A DNA stretch of 64,000 nt from Corbicula japonica (GCA_038501625.1 JAZAYU010000034.1:1798001-1862000), one strand, 5' to 3'; shown: positions 34,701 through 47,930, counted from the stretch's first letter. Numbers and translations are program-made. Notes: generated from the letters alone by a model not told the origin.

Positions 34701-35690
34701 ATAACAAATACGATTTAACTCGCCAAAAAATTAAGGTAAATACGCTTCTACGTTAGTTTAAACCTAACACTGTCACAATGAAATGGTTTAATAGTAGACT
34801 CTACCGAAGCGATGCGTATTACGGTATTTGATAGGTGTTGGGTTAATTTAAATACATAGTAAATTAGTGACATTTTCACCGGTTTCCCCAGCATGCCAAA
34901 CATTGGAAATTTACGTCATTTTTAATATGAATTAGGCTATGCCAAGGTACGGCAAAAACATATTCCAAATAAAACAACTTAATGAATTGATATAGTTCAC
35001 TTTCCTTGAGTTCTGATTGAAAAATTCGTCTTTTAAACCTATCTTTGAACCTTTTTTGACTGGATTTACAGATCTAGTTGGTACAAGTAGCGCTGAACTA
35101 ATCAATTTTTCACAATTACAAAACATAATACTTGGTACAGTTAGCAGTGGTGGAACTAACTTAAAATGAAAGTCATACCACCAGTAATTATATTGTTTCA
35201 TTAAAAAGAAGAGATAAATGAATTGCAAACATGCAGTTGTTAGAAAAGCACCTTAATTGATTTTACACAAAGGTTGAATCATATGTAGAATCATTGAAAC
35301 AGTTGTAGAAAAAAACAAAAAAACTGGCAAGTGACAACTGAACAAACCCAAGTCCAGAGGAGCGGATCAAAACAATACATGTTTGAAGGCAGACTCTGAA
35401 ACGGAAGAGTCTCCCAAATGACATTATGTGATTCTTTCTTCTTTGGCTTTCGTGCGACAAAAGGGCCACTCGGACAATTTTATTGCACCGTCAGAAAATA
35501 AGGGAAAAGTATTACGGTATCGGTAACGACAAAAATTGCATCGGCCCATCGATAATTTTTCATTTTTGCGGGTTTACTGAGATTGTGAAAAAAAAGAATT
35601 GGCACAATTTAAGGTAAAGTATATTTTTATCCATCCCAACTAAATATTTGTAGACAATTTTACTAAATATTTTAATAAAACTATCAAATG
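34701..35690. other. Intron, nothing recognised
   Basis: AT-rich, no gene or clear repeat beyond the direct repeat at its right end. Confidence 0.35.
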
Positions 35691-35770
35691 TTGATCGGAT
35701 AGCCCTGATATACGTAACAATCATTGCATGACATCGGTAACGGGTTAATTTACTGATAACAGTACTGAAA
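35691..35770 (+). repeat. Direct repeat flanking the coiled-coil exon, copy 2
   Basis: Same order of blocks as 33575-33655, about 2.1 kb apart, with the coiled-coil exon and the Helentron-like terminus between them. Confidence 0.85.
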
Positions 35771-36047
35771 TCGATGCCTGATCACTGGCCGTCTTAGGAA
35801 AAAGAAGTGTGTTTCAAGTTTTCAAACTATATAATTTATTTATTGTTGTTTGCAGATTGTTATTATATATTAATTAATAATCGGTTATTTTTCGATGTTT
35901 GTAATTAAGACAAATCATGTTGTTTTCCATGTTTATATAAAATTATAATTTGGACAGTTCAGCGTCATTAATGGCATATAGCAACCGGAGGAGTTTGTCT
36001 CCCTTGCGTGTTTCAGTAGATATGTATTATATCATTATTGCCGATCA

Positions 36048-36445
36048 CGTAATCCCAACGTAGGGTAAAGGTTAGCTATTAAGGTAGAGTATGCCTAAAA
36101 AATTCCCGCGTTTTTTGGCCGATTTCGGCCCATTTCGGCAATTTCCGTACAATTTCCGTAATGACGTAAACTATTCGGTACCATCCGTCAATAATCACAT
36201 TTCTTGTAAAAACGTTCTATTTTTTAAAAAGAGGTGAAAATTTCTTTATATTATTGAATTTCCATTACGTAGAATGCCTTTTCAAATAGTTAAACTAAAC
36301 AGAGTAAAAAAATAATAAAATTTATAAACCGAAAGTTGTGTGACGTAATAATCCGAAATCGGCCAAAAAACGCGGGAATTTTTTAGGCATACTCTACCTT
36401 AAGACGTGTAATACAGAGGACCGAGGTTCGAGTCCCATCACAAAA
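36048..36445 (+). repeat. tRNA-like (SINE head) sequence split by a MITE
   Basis: Joining the two sides of the MITE at TTAA brings GGGTAAAGGTTAGCTA (A-box/D-arm-like) next to AAGACGTGTAATACAGAGGA and a B-box GGTTCGAGTCCC at the usual distance. Acceptor pairing is poor, so it is a SINE head or pseudo-tRNA. Confidence 0.5.
36079..36402. mobile_element. TTAA-flanked MITE with about 48-bp perfect inverted termini
   Basis: Reads TTAA, GGTAGAGTATGCCTAAAAAA ... and its perfect inverse, TTAA. The arms continue through TTCCCGCGTTTTTTGGCCGA. TTAA on both sides is the target duplication of piggyBac-type elements. Non-coding interior. The perfect arms suggest a fairly recent insertion. Confidence 0.85.
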
Positions 36446-37294
36446 TTTGTTTTTTAATGTTTTTTTTTTGTTCATTTATAAAACTTTAAACACTTAGTTT
36501 TACATAAGAAAATTTACTATCGCAAATACTTTGTTATTTTAATATTTTAACATTTTTTGCAAACAAAAACAACGTCTTTTGTAAATATTTCTGATTGAAA
36601 TTTTACATTCGTTTTCATTCGTAAATGTAATTATAAAAGTGTTTTTTTGATTTCGTTTATCTTTTTTAACATTTAGGAACATGACAGCCTGTTCCGAGAT
36701 TTTGTTGTATGTGTAAAGGAGTACATTTGTACATGTCTAAGGTAATTCAAGGTTGTTGTTTAATAAAAGCGAACAAAGAAGAATGTAAAAGATGGAGATG
36801 GAAGCGTTAGTTGTTTTTTAACCTGCATTGACACAAACAATTGGAAATGTCAATAGTTTAATTTTCCGATATAGACACGATATAATTATATTACATGACC
36901 CGATGCTACCGGCACGCAAGGACCAAATTAAACCATTGTATGTTCTGCCGAGGATTGGGTGATAAAAACACGCTATGTTCTTAACTTGGATAACGCTTGA
37001 GGTAGATTACCCTCACACCGTCACTGTGTATCTTTGCCAGAAACTTTCTCATGCCTATAATAAGTGTTATATAAATTATATTCGCATATATATAAATGGT
37101 AACATAACAATCATATTATCTCTGTTTTTAAACCACAACAGAGAATAAGAACCGGTATATGTCGATATATTTTTCTTGGAGGGTTATATAAGGATAATTA
37201 CACAACGAGGTAAACCGACTGATCGCTTTTCTTGGACATAAAAAGTATGTAACTTAAGGATTTTAGTAAGAGAACGATATCGATATTTTTCTGC
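36446..37294. other. Intron, nothing recognised
   Basis: AT-rich, no gene. Confidence 0.35.
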
Positions 37295-38660
37295 AATGCT
37301 CACTTTTGACCTTATTTATTCACCAATGACATTTGGTAAATATTACTCGTATTATATTATTATGCAGCGGGAAAATTAAATAAACTATTTCGATTGGTAG
37401 CTATTTCAGCGGAGATGCATCTAGCAGGGTGAAGCGGTATCTAGTTGGATTTTTGAACAATTAGTTTACACTGTTTGAAACGATTATTGCTGTGACGTTT
37501 AGATTTTTGTTTGGTATTCTCTTGTGTTGAAAGATGTTGAAATGAGGCACACCACAGTACTCGTCATTGGCTAGGATTATTTGTTAACAACAATACAGTC
37601 ACTCTTTTATATTAACCTATACAAAATGAAAGTGAACGGAAGTGGAAATGGCTTAAAGGAAACGATGTTACACTCTCACTGTAAAGCTTAAAATTTCAGT
37701 AATACAATCTGCGAGCTTGAATTATTGTATTATTTGTGAGTTTTTAGTTTATGGAAATTTATCCCAGCTATTTCAGTAATTAAAATGTTTACCCGTCTCT
37801 GAAATCGGGCAGCTGTATATAATATGCTACGCGATATAATCAATGAGTTCGCTCTGTAAGTCTTGAAGTCTTCACTAAATATATTTTATTCTTTCAGCAA
37901 TTGATATATCATCAGATACATTATGTTTTAAGAATAAACACAACCAATGCCTTTTAGAATACGTTTCTTATATGAAACTCATTCTTTATCGCGATTGAGG
38001 ATTTTACAGTGTGCTTACTTGTCTTAAATCTGGCAACTACGTTTAATATGTTACGCGAAAAAAACTTCGTGTCCGCTATTAAAGAAATTGCACTCAAGTC
38101 ATATCTACATGTATGAACATGTTAGCGTAGGCTAACGGTTTTCAGTAAATGATTTTATCAGATTGCAATTAAAACATAAAACTTTCACAGAGTAGAAATG
38201 TGTGGTATATTCTAAAATTGTTTCATATTCCTAGGAAATTATCTTCAAGTTTTGAAGTAAACACTTTATTAATGTTTATTGCTCACAATAAGTCTGAAGA
38301 TTTTCTGGAATTTCTTTTTATCTTGGTAATTAATACATCCTCTACTAAAAAGGTGAAACTTGTTTTTTATGTTTAAGGTATTAATAAAGCAATGACCTTT
38401 AAAATCCGTTTTTCTAATTATTAGATTCACATTTATAAACAAAATTAAAATCTATTTATCTGTTCCTTAATTTGTGTAGGATGTAATTTTACATTCAAAT
38501 CTAAGTAATTTTAATAAAAAGTCATTTTGAAGGATTCACACTGAAACCATTTAATTTACACGTAAGTCAAGATGAAGTAAATAATACCAGCTACAAACTG
38601 CATCATTTCATATTAAATCTACGCCGTTTATCTTTTTAAAGGTATTTCTTGTTTATAATA
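37295..38660 (+). repeat. Dispersed repeat related (inverted) to 4260-5040
   Basis: Shared blocks: GCTCACTTTTGACC, TTATGCAGCGGGAAAATTAA and CTATTTCGATTGGT at the left, ACGCCGTTTATCTTTT and AAGGTATTTCTTGTTT at the right. The middle (37420-38600) is AT-rich and unmatched in this window. Confidence 0.45.
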
Positions 38661-39364
38661 CATATTTTAATGAAAACAAGAAAAGAACGAAATACCACCT
38701 TCTTTATGATAACTGATTAACACGCTAGCGCATAACATGTCAATTAAATTTCCAAATGCCTCATAGATAGCGGTTTTGTCCAGGTGTAGAAGTTATAAAG
38801 AAGTGTTTGTGACACACTGGTCCGATTTGCCAAAAGTCAACAACTTGACCGCGAGACTTTCCCATTCTCTTTAAAAATCAAGAAAGGGAACACACTTGGA
38901 ATTCGTGGTAGATCTATCATACTATTTACTATATATATATACTGTCAAATTTAGAAGTTTATGGCATGTAGAGAAGAGAAACACAATCTTTTAAGCCCAC
39001 TGATGAACAGAAATAAGCTGCAATTACTTTAAGATCCGTTTTTGCAAATTACCTCCCTTTTAATAAAAATAAGAGCAAAATCCAAAGCTTAATTTTCCAC
39101 AACCACTTAATTTTGTACCATGTTTCTTTTTTAAAACCGATAGATAATGAACAGACAATTTCCAAGATAAACGTTTTAGTGGTCAGATACCTCCAGATAT
39201 ATGCATTCACTGCCATCATATGTGTATTTGCAGTTTTCCATGTTATTCTTGTCAAGTTTTCATTTTTGCTCAGTATATATTTTATATTGCAAATATGCAT
39301 GACTTTTAGACTCGCTATTCATTAATGTATGTTTTGTGTATGTTTGTATGACTGGAAATCATTC
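38661..39364. other. Intron, nothing recognised
   Basis: AT-rich. Frames at 39049-39325 have no family features. Confidence 0.35.
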
Positions 39365-39590
39365 CTGTCCAAGTATTTTCGCCCACTGAAGAGGATCCAG
39401 AAGACACATTCTTTCCGATTTATAAAGATGACCTTGGTGCTGGGTTTGTAACGGAGAGGTCTGTAAGAACTGAAGTAAGGGTGCTGTAAATGGGACGGAA
39501 CATCTTTTTCATACATCATAATTACTGGACCCGACCGCACCGCAGGCCTCTTTCGGAAAGGAATAGCTCTACAGACGTAATAGCTTACGG
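39365..39590 (-). other. Coding-like island, unrecognised
   Basis: A minus-strand frame open for about 90 codons (GPVIMMYEKDVPSHLQHPYF, SSYRPLRYKPSTKVIFINRK, ECVFWILFSGRKYLDRND) in DNA of higher GC than its surroundings. It lacks a clear ATG and convincing splice sites. It could be a single exon of an unannotated gene, a processed pseudogene fragment or chance. Confidence 0.25.
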
Positions 39591-41356
39591 CTTATGTCCG
39601 ACGCGCTTTTTAGGACTTTACATCCCCGGTAATTCCGAAAGCCCTAGATTAGATGTCATCAGAGTTATTAACTCTACCCAATAACATGTTAACAAAAACC
39701 CGTACGATTCGATATTGTTTTATTATTTGTTTTCTCGAATGTTACTGTCGTTTTAATAAATGTACATGTACATGTGTATTGCGTTATCGGTGTAATAAAA
39801 TATTATGGGTTTATTAATATAATATCATTTTTAATATGATTACATTGTTGACAAAAATAATAATGATTATTGTCAATTATAATATTAAACATTCTATTCG
39901 GTTTTAATTTTATTCAACCCTATATTACAGGAATTTCAAGGTAAAACACGTATTCGTGATTTCTTCATTGCACATTAACTTTTACCGACGTCAAACTCGA
40001 ATTTTCTAATGAACAATGTGTTTGCGGGAAACGCTGTATTTTATTACATAGAACAGATACAATCGTAAAATAAAAAGCAGTTTACTGAGAAAAGTTTGTT
40101 TTATCAAATTATTTTTAAAATAAGAAAACGAAAAAAAAGTCCCTTTTCTGGCGTCACCGGCCTTTTAATGATAATGTGTCCATCATGATGTTTATATCGA
40201 GCTCTAGCTCGGGTCGCAAAGCGACCCGAGCGTTAAGCTCGTCTTAAGGTCGCAGGAATGCCCATTCACTAAGGCTTAAAAAATGATGTCACGGAAGTTT
40301 GCTCTGGTTACTGGTTGTGCAAAGCATACGGGCATGTAAACACGGGAAAAAAACCTGACCGGTAAAAACTTACGGCAAAGTTTTGTTTCGACAAATTTTG
40401 TTATTGGCTTAATTTTTATAAATCGCTCATTGCAAAATATCTTTAAACATTAAAACTTATTATTCGGTAGCATTGTTATCGGACTAGCATTTTGGAAAGC
40501 AAAAAATTAAATTGTCAGTTTAGAGAGTAGGTTGTCGTTCGTTGTAACCAATAGCAATACTAGCAATCGGTCATTTTTAGAAATTAGACTGAAGAAATCA
40601 AATTGAAAACTACTGAATGGTAGCTTGTCAGTGGATTATTCGGCCTTGAAATTCAAAGGAGCATAAGGCCCAGTGACGGAACAATCAGATGAAAGGAGAT
40701 TTTCTTGAAAACTAGATTTAAGGCTGGTGAGAAACAACTTTTATGCGAAGTTGCATTGTGAAATGGACCTCGCAATGTTCAGTCAATCACAGTGTGAGAC
40801 ACACTGAGCTTAGCGTAGACCAGCGCCACAATTCAGTTTTGTATAAGAGTTTTTTGTCACTGGTCATGTTCGTCATTCAGACATGTGAGCTCATTTCAGT
40901 TGAAGATATTGTTTGTGAGAGTACTGAACACGAGGTATGACATTTCTTTTATATATTCTTATAAAACACATGGCACAAGAGCAAATCTACACCACAGGGG
41001 CTTTGACGACTGACCCTGTTTTCTAAAAAAATGGAGAAACTGGCCGCCGCCCCTCCCCCTCTTTAAAAAATGAGGGTCTACACTGGGTCTACACTGCATA
41101 AACATGTTTATTGTTTTGGTTGATAAATTGGGATCGTTATCAGTCTATTCACACAAAATTTATGATCAAATACCATGGAATTGGTATATGGATTACAGTT
41201 AATAGACCACAAACAAGTCAAATGAGCCACACTTTATTTTGAAAAAGCTCAAATAGGCCTCAAAAATAGGCCACATTTTTATTTTATTGATAAAGTTTTT
41301 AGTATCACTGTGTTAATATGTTCTATGTCAGTTTATGGTGTTTTATAAAATATTTT

Positions 41357-41396
41357 TAATGAACATGTTGCTTTATAGAAAGCAACATGTTCATTA
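41357..41396. other. Perfect 18-bp stem hairpin
   Basis: TAATGAACATGTTGCTTT-ATAG-AAAGCAACATGTTCATTA, no mismatch. Lies in AT-rich sequence inside element A. Confidence 0.9.
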
Positions 41397-41580
41397 AAGC
41401 TGTACAAAGCAACATGTACTTTTTCCGGATTTTTGTCCAAGACTATCATGACTAAACAGGTGGGAAAACAATTAACAAAATGTTGCAACAAAAGAAAAGT
41501 CATCATTCATGCGTCAATATGCTCTTTTGATCAATGACCTTAGTTTAATACACAGTAATAATTTTTTAAATAAAAGAGAA

Positions 41581-41788
41581 ATTTACCCTTTTACTCTACA
41601 GACGGCATGTCATTTTTACCAGATTAGCTGGCACACTGTTCACTTTTTGGTCAGAAATAACCTAATGATTTAAACAAGTGACAATTGCAGATCCTGATCA
41701 GACATCATGGATGTGCTGGCTGATCTGAATCTACACAGTTCTTCCATGCCATAAACGTTAAGGTGTTTACATGGAGGAAATGGTTAAT
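41581..41788. repeat. Palindromic MITE family copy 2
   Basis: Contains AGATTAGCTGGCACA, GCAGATCCTGATCAGACATC and GGATGTGCTGGCTGATCTGA, and ends ATGGAGGAAATGGTTAA. Confidence 0.8.
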
Positions 41789-43390
41789 CTCCAATATATT
41801 ATCATCAGTTGGGACCAAAATGTTTGACCAGAAATCAGAATACATGTGTACCAATAATAGCATCAAATATCAAGTTAGTGCTCATTTTGGGAGTTTAAAA
41901 GTGTTCTATTATTACCATATTTTCTGTCATGTGCACATTTCAACATGATTTCAAAATCAAAATATGTATGTGAGGTACATATAATATCAAATACACTATT
42001 TACAAGGTGTATGTTTTGTTTTGTTTTATTTTTGCAAATTTTGTTAAATATTCATGGTGTCATTAAATTTGCTTAGCATCAAAAAGTTGTGTTTTAGAAA
42101 AAAAAATCAAAGCTTTCATAATCATTTCAATTGTTGAAAAAAAGTAGATTGCTGTGAAGAAAAAGAAAAACATTTCTTGCCATTTCAGTGGGTTTTTGGG
42201 CTCTTTAAATACATGTAAAAATCTGAATATAAATGTACTTGGATCTGCTTAAGCTGGACTTTTACACAAAAAACTGGAAGTTGCTCTCATAATAAAAAAC
42301 AATGTTTTTTTTCTTTTGTATGTTTATGTTTTAGCAATAGTAACAGTAGAGAAGTTTACATTTTTTAATATATGGTACTTTTTAAAGAGACATTTACCTA
42401 ATTTAAATTAGTTTTGCCTACATTTCTGCAATGAAAAATACAAAATCAAGAAAATACCAACTGGAATGAGCTTCAGAATTTGAAATTCACATTTTCCCGT
42501 ATATATATTACATTTATAAAATACTTACCAGACAGAGATCCAAAAGTGGCTATGAATAATGGCATTTGTTATTGCTAATTGATGTTTTGTGCAAACAATA
42601 ATCAGTTTATATTGTTATTATACATTTTAAAAAATGGACCAACAACATTTTTCATGCATGATTTGATTGGCAACCGCAATTTATTTATATAATGAAAATA
42701 GATATAAAGAGGCATTTTTTAAATCGGTTACTAAGACCTGTAAGAGTGTTATATATGGATAATCAGTCTACATGACATTGTACATGTTTATGTTTAATTG
42801 ATTGAGATTATTTCATCTATTTTGGCCCAATAGCTGAACTATTTTTCAACTTAAATAAGTAATGGTATCATGCACATTCAAGTAACTTTGCTCAAATATA
42901 TATGTACCTTATTGTCACCAAATATGTACCATATTGTCACAGTATTTTTCACACAGCATCTATAGCTCCAAATTACTGTTGTTAATAACTGAAAATTCCT
43001 ATGGCATTGTCATTCCTGGAGATATTTTCAAATGACTTTGCACAAATATGCCTAAAAATCTAGGTTATGTATCACACTACATATTGAAGTCTCAATGTGG
43101 TGTTAATGTGATGTACATGTATATTAAAACAGTACTTTTTAGGTCTAGATTATAACTGTATTCATATACATGCATTATATATTTTTTGAATAGCATGGGA
43201 CCATTTTGTGCAATGCAAGTTACAAAATTAATGCAAGTGTAATCAAGTTAACATTTTAAAAAATAAAATTTATTTTTCAGACAATAATATATTAACTTTC
43301 ATGAACATGCGACAATGTGACATAATATTTAGAAATAACATGTATCAATGAAGAATTTATCAATATTCAGTACTGCATTAATTGAGGTAA
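41789..43390. other. Intron, AT-rich
   Basis: Interior of element A by position. No gene. Confidence 0.35.
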
Positions 43391-43395
43391 TAGAA

Positions 43396-43458
43396 AACAT
43401 TTGGGTTGTAAATTTAAGCAAGAAGCCTTTGTGTTTTCACATTAAAACCCAAATGTTT
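43396..43458. repeat. AACATTTGGGTT...AACCCAAATGTT inverted repeat
   Basis: A short stem-loop of the same kind as the palindromic units at 52795-52910 and 59662-59810 (TTTGGGTATGGAAAACA-like). Confidence 0.5.
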
Positions 43459-43659
43459 AGTAAAAGTAAAATTGCCAGTAACTGTTGTCCAGCTGAATTA
43501 AGTTGATGTAGACTTAAATACTTTCCAAAAAGCACTTACTTTTATCGTGCATGAGTAGGCTAACACATGTTAGAAACAAATTATTTTTAATATAAATCAT
43601 TATCAGAGATTATTAAAGCTAGAGCTCGAAAAGAGGCAGTGTCTTAGTTCATATTATAC

Positions 43660-45784
43660 ATTCTGTTTTCTTTTAACTCTTTCAGTCAGCACTGTAAAAC
43701 GGTTGTTCCACACTGTGACAGGAGTAAACATATAGTATTATTGAAATGTATATCGTGTCTGGCTCTGCATAGTAACATTGTTAATTGATATTCCCTTTAA
43801 AAATGTATCAATGTTAATTTGCAAAACATCATATGCAGCTTTAATCTCACACATTGTTGCCCACCAATTTCTTAGAATCATAGAATTGTAACACTGAGTG
43901 ATTGGTTAGCTCATGAGTGACAGTAGTAATATCTTTCCACAGAAGCCAGTTCTCAATTATATGGTTGCAAATTATAATCATGTAGTGAGAAGTTTTAGAA
44001 AACAAAAACTCCATTTAGAGCCATGCTTGGATGAATTAAAAAAGCAGTTGCCATTCCCTGGAACATCAATATTTGATACTGAACTCCATTAATACATTCA
44101 TTGTTGCAGTGGCCTTTAAAGTTTGTGAAATCATATGACAGGCCAGTGCTTATACAGTAAAACTTCAAAAACTCGAATACTAAGAGGGATTTTGAAACTG
44201 TTCGAGTTTTCCATGGTTCTCGAGTTTCCGAGATTTTTCTTTATGAGGTCCGATTTTTTGTACAGTCAGGACGCATGAACACATGCTTGCCACCTTGTTG
44301 TTACATGTGTAACAACGTTAAAGCAATAACCTCTTAATTTGTAAACGATTCATCCGACTCTCTATTTTTAACCGTCATATCGGTTTGAAAATGCTCTGAT
44401 GTTGTTGTTTTTTTTTCAAGATTTTTTTATCATTTGGTATTGACATTGACCGAGAACTAAGTATACTTTACAAACGGTACTTCGTTATTTTAATACACAT
44501 GTGAAAATAATACTAGGTCCCATCAACTTACAAGGTACAAATGGCCTCATTTCAAATTTATTTTATTTGAGATAAAAGTAATCCTAATTTATTTATCATA
44601 ATTACTTCTCAACACAGCCGCATAATTAACAGCAATTATCAACGCGAACAGTACGATTAACATTGGATTTTAGGTGATAATATCGATTGTTTTCATTTTC
44701 ATTGATGATTTGTGAGATAAATGCGATAAGGTATGTGCGTTGAATGAACTGGAGCCTTTTCCATATCGATACTGGGCAGAAAACTGGTCATTTTGTCGTT
44801 ATGGGTTCATAAGAGACTCAGGTAGGGCATAAGGATGTGTATCCTTGCTTAGGACTCGAACCCAAGACAGTCATCACAGATACAACATACATTGTTGGCA
44901 ATGCAAGTTAAACTTTAGGCACGGCGAAGACGTCTTTACTATTTATAAAATATACTATCAAAATACTGCTATATTTGCAGAAAATGAATCATTATCATTT
45001 ATTGAAAAAAATCAGAATAAAGTGTAAAATGGTTTAAATAAGAACCACGTTGAAGCCGTTTTTACCACTAAATATATATTAAGGTATTCAGGCATAAAAT
45101 TCTATGTCAAAGAAGTAACTGATACATTGTACAATTTTAAATTTTTTGCTCGGCAAGGCTCTGTTGACCATTATTTGATTGGTATTTAAAACTTAATTTA
45201 TTCTTTTGAGTCCAAAAGTTTGTGTGCATCTTTTGTAGACAAGGCTGGGTCCAGATGTTTAAGTGTAAATATAATGTTAATATCGCTCGCTTAAAAATAA
45301 AGTAAGTCATTGGAAAGTATATGCATGTTTGTGCAAACATTGTTTTTGTATTTCAGTTTGGTGAAATCATATGAAAGAAATGTGACAAATCTGTTTTGAA
45401 GAGCATGAAACTGGGATAGGAGAAAAAGAAGAACACTCGGTAATGGTATTATATGTTTAACTAAACCTAATTAACAGTACACACTGCACAGAATATTCCG
45501 TTCTGTAACATGATTGTGGTGTACCAAACTCTTATGGCATGTTCATACACAATCACCTGAACCAGAACATGCCAAATTTTTGATATACACTGAATCGAAC
45601 ACTACATAATTTCTATGTTGACCGTGTTGTACAAACATGATGGGTCCTTATGGTCACATATTTTTTCCTTTATTGAGTAGGTTAATCTCACTAAATATCT
45701 TGTTTATGTTTTCTCAAAAATCCAATGGTGTTTCACTTTTTTACAGTTGTTGAATAATATATAATAAATAATTACTAAACACTT
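43660..45784. other. Intron with possible pogo-type terminus
   Basis: At 44156-44230, TACAGTAAAACTTCAAAAAC followed by TCGAATAC, GTTCGAGTTTTCC and TTCTCGAGTTTCCGAG resembles the end of a pogo/Tigger-type element (TA then CAGT), but no opposite end was found. At 44836-44875 the minus strand carries a B-box-like GGGTTCGAGTCC without a clear A-box. No gene. Confidence 0.4.
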
Positions 45785-45863
45785 GCTGCCCATATGGTAA
45801 AAAGGCATGTCCATGGATTAAAGGCTTTAATCCATGGACATGTCTATTTACCATATGGGCAGC
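45785..45863. other. 79-bp near-perfect hairpin
   Basis: GCTGCCCATATGGTAAA, GCATGTCCATGGATTAAAG and their inverse, broken only by a short internal mismatch (AAG versus TCTA). It abuts copy 3 of the palindromic MITE family. Confidence 0.9.
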
Positions 45864-45935
45864 ATGATTGTGTAAATCCAGATCTGATGGCATAGATGTA
45901 GATCCAGATCAGCTGGCACATCTTTGTGGCCTTTG
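45864..45935. repeat. Palindromic MITE family copy 3 (partial)
   Basis: TAAATCCAGATCTGATGGCA and TAGATCCAGATCAGCTGGCA close together, ends missing. Confidence 0.7.
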
Positions 45936-46546
45936 AAAAGTGATAAAACACTTGTTTTAGTCAATCTTTTGTAGAAATTAAAGAGGGCATTTTTAAGCTA
46001 TCATCATTATCATCTTCCTTTTGTGTGATATTGATAAAAACACCTAATGAATAAATTATGAAATCAGTATGAACTGTTCACTGTAACATTCAAAAGCAAT
46101 TTATGTCCATCTTCCTAAGCCCACTGTTAGCCACAAAACGTACAGTGTAACTTACTTACTTACTGGTTATTAGTTAAATAACAATATTTATTTTCAGAGA
46201 TGTGTATTAAAAACACATGTTTTTGAAGGCTTTAGACTTAAAATTTCCGACGAATTGGTAGATAGCATAAATGGCACAGCATATTAATGTTACTCTAGTA
46301 AAGAGATACAAGGTTTGCATAAATTTTCTTTATTTTCATGTATTTGCGCTGCATGAGACAGCACACTGAAATTGACTAATTCTTCTGATTCTACTAGTAC
46401 AATTGTGTTTATGTGTGAAGACATGTGAGAGCTCAGTTCAGAGGTAAATTAATCATCATTTATTTAATTTATTAAAATTATTATGTTGGCTTCTTTTGAC
46501 ATTTTACTTCATAAATATACCCTCTATCACATTGGTGACCATTACA

Positions 46547-46660
46547 TATCCAGTTCACCAGGCACATATGTGCAGTATGATCAAGATCTACACTATTCAC
46601 ACTTAGATTCATGATATTATTTCTGACCAAGAAGCAAACGGTTGATCATCAGAAATGGGA
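46547..46660. repeat. Palindromic MITE family copy 4 (partial)
   Basis: CACCAGGCACATATGTGCAG, TGATCAAGATCTACACTATT and the family's ATTTCTGACCAAGAAGCAAA block. Confidence 0.65.
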
Positions 46661-47930
46661 AAACTATTTTTCTATTAGAAATGAAGCCTTATTTCACACA
46701 ATTAGATTGAAAAAAATATTCTGTATTTTAAAATTGAGTGAAGATTGTATGCAAGTGGAAATCTCCTCTGCAGACCAGTCATACATATTTAAATGTGCTC
46801 AGCCTCATGTATATTGTTGGTACGCTCAGAGAGGTTTTCCAAGTTGAGTAAGTCAAGAGTGGGGATACATTGTTGGAATTATTAGAGTTTGAAAAGCAAT
46901 ATAATTTGACAAATTCATTTTTAGCGTCTAAATATTTGTAATCGCTTTTAACTTTTGACAAATAAATTCATAAATAAATTATTCTTGAAGATAAATTAGA
47001 AGAAAAGTTGTTGAATATATTATTTCGGAATAGCAGCTTCACATTGACCGCTGACCTGTTCAATTAAGCAGTGTAATTGGGACAATTTATATCAAATCAT
47101 TCAAACACATTTAATGGGCATATGCACCTCATTGACGAACAGTAACTGAAACAACATCAGTATAAGTGTGTTCTGAATATTATTTGCTGAATAAAGAAAC
47201 CTTAGAAAATAGGAATTGACTCCTTCAGCATTTGCATTTCTGTTCATGGACTTAATAGTATTTGAATGTTTCATTCTGTTTGGACGATGCATCGCTTCAC
47301 TCTTAGAATTATCTTAAATGCTGAGACCCATTAGTAGTTTCGTTGATTTTAAGCTTGACTATCCAAGAACATGACAATCGTTGCCGCGTGCTCTCTCATT
47401 GGTGTCATCCTATCCCAACTCAGAATTTTAGGCACTGTTTAATGATATTTAACAAGCTCCTTGTTAACCAAATTTATTTTTCAGGTTTATAATTCTACTT
47501 CCATCAGTAAGTCTTGCATTTTGATCGCATTTTCGTGCTGTTTAACTAAGAATTTACAAGCAAGCTGTTAGATGTCTTGCTATTCTTTACAAATACTCAC
47601 AGGAATCTACCAAACTTCACAGAAGTATTCACCTGTCCTCATCGAGATATTGTGTTGTGTCTGAGAACCCTGAACAGCTTTGGTTGAAAAGTAAAACAAG
47701 AAACAACAACTGTTGACGTGATTCCTTTTTTTTACTGTTAAACATATGAACTATGATATATTTCACTTTTGATTCGTCGATTCCAAGTAAGACAGTTCAT
47801 ATTATTATTTTGAAGGGGATATTCTAATGACTATATAAAACACGAATCATTTGTTCGCGTACAATAAAACAGTTGTAGTTCTTCGCAAAATGGACATTTA
47901 ATATATAATTTTTACACAAATTGTACTTAC
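46661..47930. other. Intron up to the HEPN-like exon
   Basis: No recognised feature; the frame at 46611-46847 has no family. Confidence 0.35.

Larger units (their letters stand above)
40197..43629 (-). mobile_element. Helentron-like element A, 3.4 kb
   Basis: Bounded by TCGAGCTCTAGCT at 40197-40209 and its exact inverse AGCTAGAGCTCGA at 43617-43629. Next to the left terminus lies a perfect hairpin CTCGGGTCGC-AAA-GCGACCCGAG (40208-40230), so the 3' end is at the left and the element reads on the minus strand. A short inverted terminus plus one subterminal 3' hairpin is the layout of Helentron/HINE elements. The sequence just outside the 5' end (CACTGCCTCT after TATGAACTAAG) also precedes element B. 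No Rep or helicase coding visible. Confidence 0.6.
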
